From: Phymorhynchus buccinoides
Lineage: Eukaryota > Mollusca > Gastropoda > Neogastropoda > Raphitomidae
Direction of reading: 5' to 3'
DNA: 64,000 nucleotides
Assembly (NCBI GenBank): GCA_017654935.2
Contig: CM065698.1
Span: forward strand, 52,116,198 to 52,180,197
In this document: in pieces, positions 62,810 through 64,000 of the stretch
Layout of the letters: every line of letters begins with the position of its first letter
How positions within the stretch are numbered: position 1 is the first letter of the stretch
The notes under the pieces: generated by a model
Databases searched by the model: none
The model's input: the letters and a program-made list of their open reading frames with translations, nothing else
Told to the model about the DNA's origin: nothing
Made by a program: the position numbers and the translations under genes

Positions 62810-64000
62810 AGGAATCTGCAACCACTGTGAGCGAATTTTTGTAGTCTTATTGTAAGACAGTAGGAATGTGCAACCAATGTGAGGGGATTTTTGTAGTTTT
62901 ACTTATTGTAAGACACTAGGAATCTGCAACTAATGTGAGGGGATTTTTGTAGTCTTATTGTAAGACAGTAGGAATCTGCAACTAATGTGAGGGGATTTTT
63001 GTAGTCTTACGTCAGTAGGAATCTGACAGTAGGAATCTGCAACTAATGTGAGGGGATTTTTGTAGTCTTATTGTAAGACAGTAGGAATCTGCAACCAATG
63101 TGAGGGGATTGCAACTAATGTTGTAGTCTTGCGTAAGACAGTAGGAATCTGCAACCAATGTGAGGGGATTTTTGTAGTCTTATTGTAAGACAGTAGGAAT
63201 CTGCAACTAATGTGAGGGGATTCAGTAGGAATGTTGTGTAGTCTTTCTGCAACTAATGTGAGGGGATTTTTGTAGTCTTATTGTAAGACAGTAGGAATCT
63301 GCAACCAATGTGAGGGGATTCTTGTAGTCTTTCTGCAACTAATGTGAGGGGATTCTTGTAGTCTTGCGTAAGACAGTAGGAATGTGCAACTAATGTGAGG
63401 GGATTCTTGTAGTCTTGCGTAAGACAGTAGGAATCTGCAACTAATGTGAGGGGATTTTTGTAGTTTTAAGACAGTAGGAATGTGCAACTAATGTGAGGGG
63501 ATTATAGTCTTGTAAGACAGTAGGAATCTGCAACTAATGTGAGGGGATTTTTGTAGTCTTTAAGACGTAAGACAGTAGGAATAAGACAGTAGGTGCAACC
63601 AATGTGAGGGGATTTTTGTAGTCTTGCGTAAGACAGTAGGAATCTGCAACTAATGTGAGGGGATTCTTGTAGTCTTATTGTAAGACAGTAGGAATCTGCA
63701 ACTAATGTGAGGGGATTCTTGTAGTCTTGCGTAAGACAGTAGGAATCTGCAACCAATGTGAGGGGATTCTTGTAGTCTTGCGTAAGACAGTAGGAATGTG
63801 CAACTAATGTGAGGGGATTCTTGTAGTCTTGCGTAAGACAGTAGGAATGTGCAACTAATGTGAGGGGATTCTTGTAGTCTTGCGTAAGACAGTAGGAATC
63901 TGCAACCAATGTGAGGGGATTCTTGTAGTCTTGCGTAAGACAGTAGGAATCTGCAACTAATGTGAGGGGATTCTTGTAGTCTTGCGTAAGACAGTAGGAA
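62810..64000 (+). repeat. About 51-bp minisatellite, about 22 copies, running out of the window
   Basis: The unit is AATCTGCAACTAATGTGAGG, GGATTCTTGTAGTCTTGCGT, AAGACAGTAGG. There are rearranged units near 63020, 63105-63130, 63225-63245 and 63560-63600. Minus-strand open frames are repeat artefacts. Confidence 0.95.

Overview
The window looks like part of an animal nuclear genome. There are GT-AG introns, a metazoan signalling-kinase gene split over at least 47 kb, a U2 snRNA-like sequence, several cut-and-paste DNA transposon remnants and a very high load of tandem repeats. Protein similarity and the (AAT)n-TATATAGCGC interspersed repeats suggest a lophotrochozoan, most plausibly a marine gastropod mollusc. 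The species cannot be fixed from sequence alone.

One gene dominates. On the + strand, from 3156 to at least 50043, fourteen exons encode a protein of the activated-CDC42-kinase family (ACK/TNK2). The order is a SAM-like N-terminus (exons 1-2), a tyrosine-kinase domain (exons 3-7), SH3 (exons 8-9), CRIB (exon 10), acidic linkers (exons 11-13) and a large proline-rich tail (exon 14). All exon phases join consistently. The kinase domain departs from the active consensus: HRH instead of HRD, DVG instead of DFG, and no third glycine in the P-loop. It may be a pseudokinase or scaffold. The tail contains two apparent 1-nt frame slips in C-rich DNA. A C-terminal UBA exon was not found and may lie beyond the window.

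The introns are the most unusual part. By my own coordinate sums about 39 kb (roughly 60%) of the window is minisatellite. Most exons are flanked by tandem copies of their own edge, meaning the last or first tens of bases of the exon, the splice site and some intron. These range from near-identical copies to decayed exon fossils. The 22-bp array of intron 1 (about 200 copies, open in all six frames) and the 47-bp array of intron 3 both run into the acceptor of the next exon. The 78-bp array of intron 6 (about 100 copies) is bracketed by exon 6 and a fossil copy of exon 6.

Mobile elements sit in the introns: two nested piggyBac-like MITEs with TTAA sites, a third piggyBac-like MITE inside a minisatellite, a hAT-type element nested in another terminal-inverted-repeat element inside the 78-bp array, a second hAT-like element, and SINE-like (AAT)n-hairpin repeats. 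From 50048 to 64000 no further coding exon is recognised. That stretch holds more minisatellites, a 112-bp foldback, and a U2 snRNA-like sequence whose branch-point recognition site is split by 24 nt and which lies between two copies of a dispersed hairpin-headed repeat.
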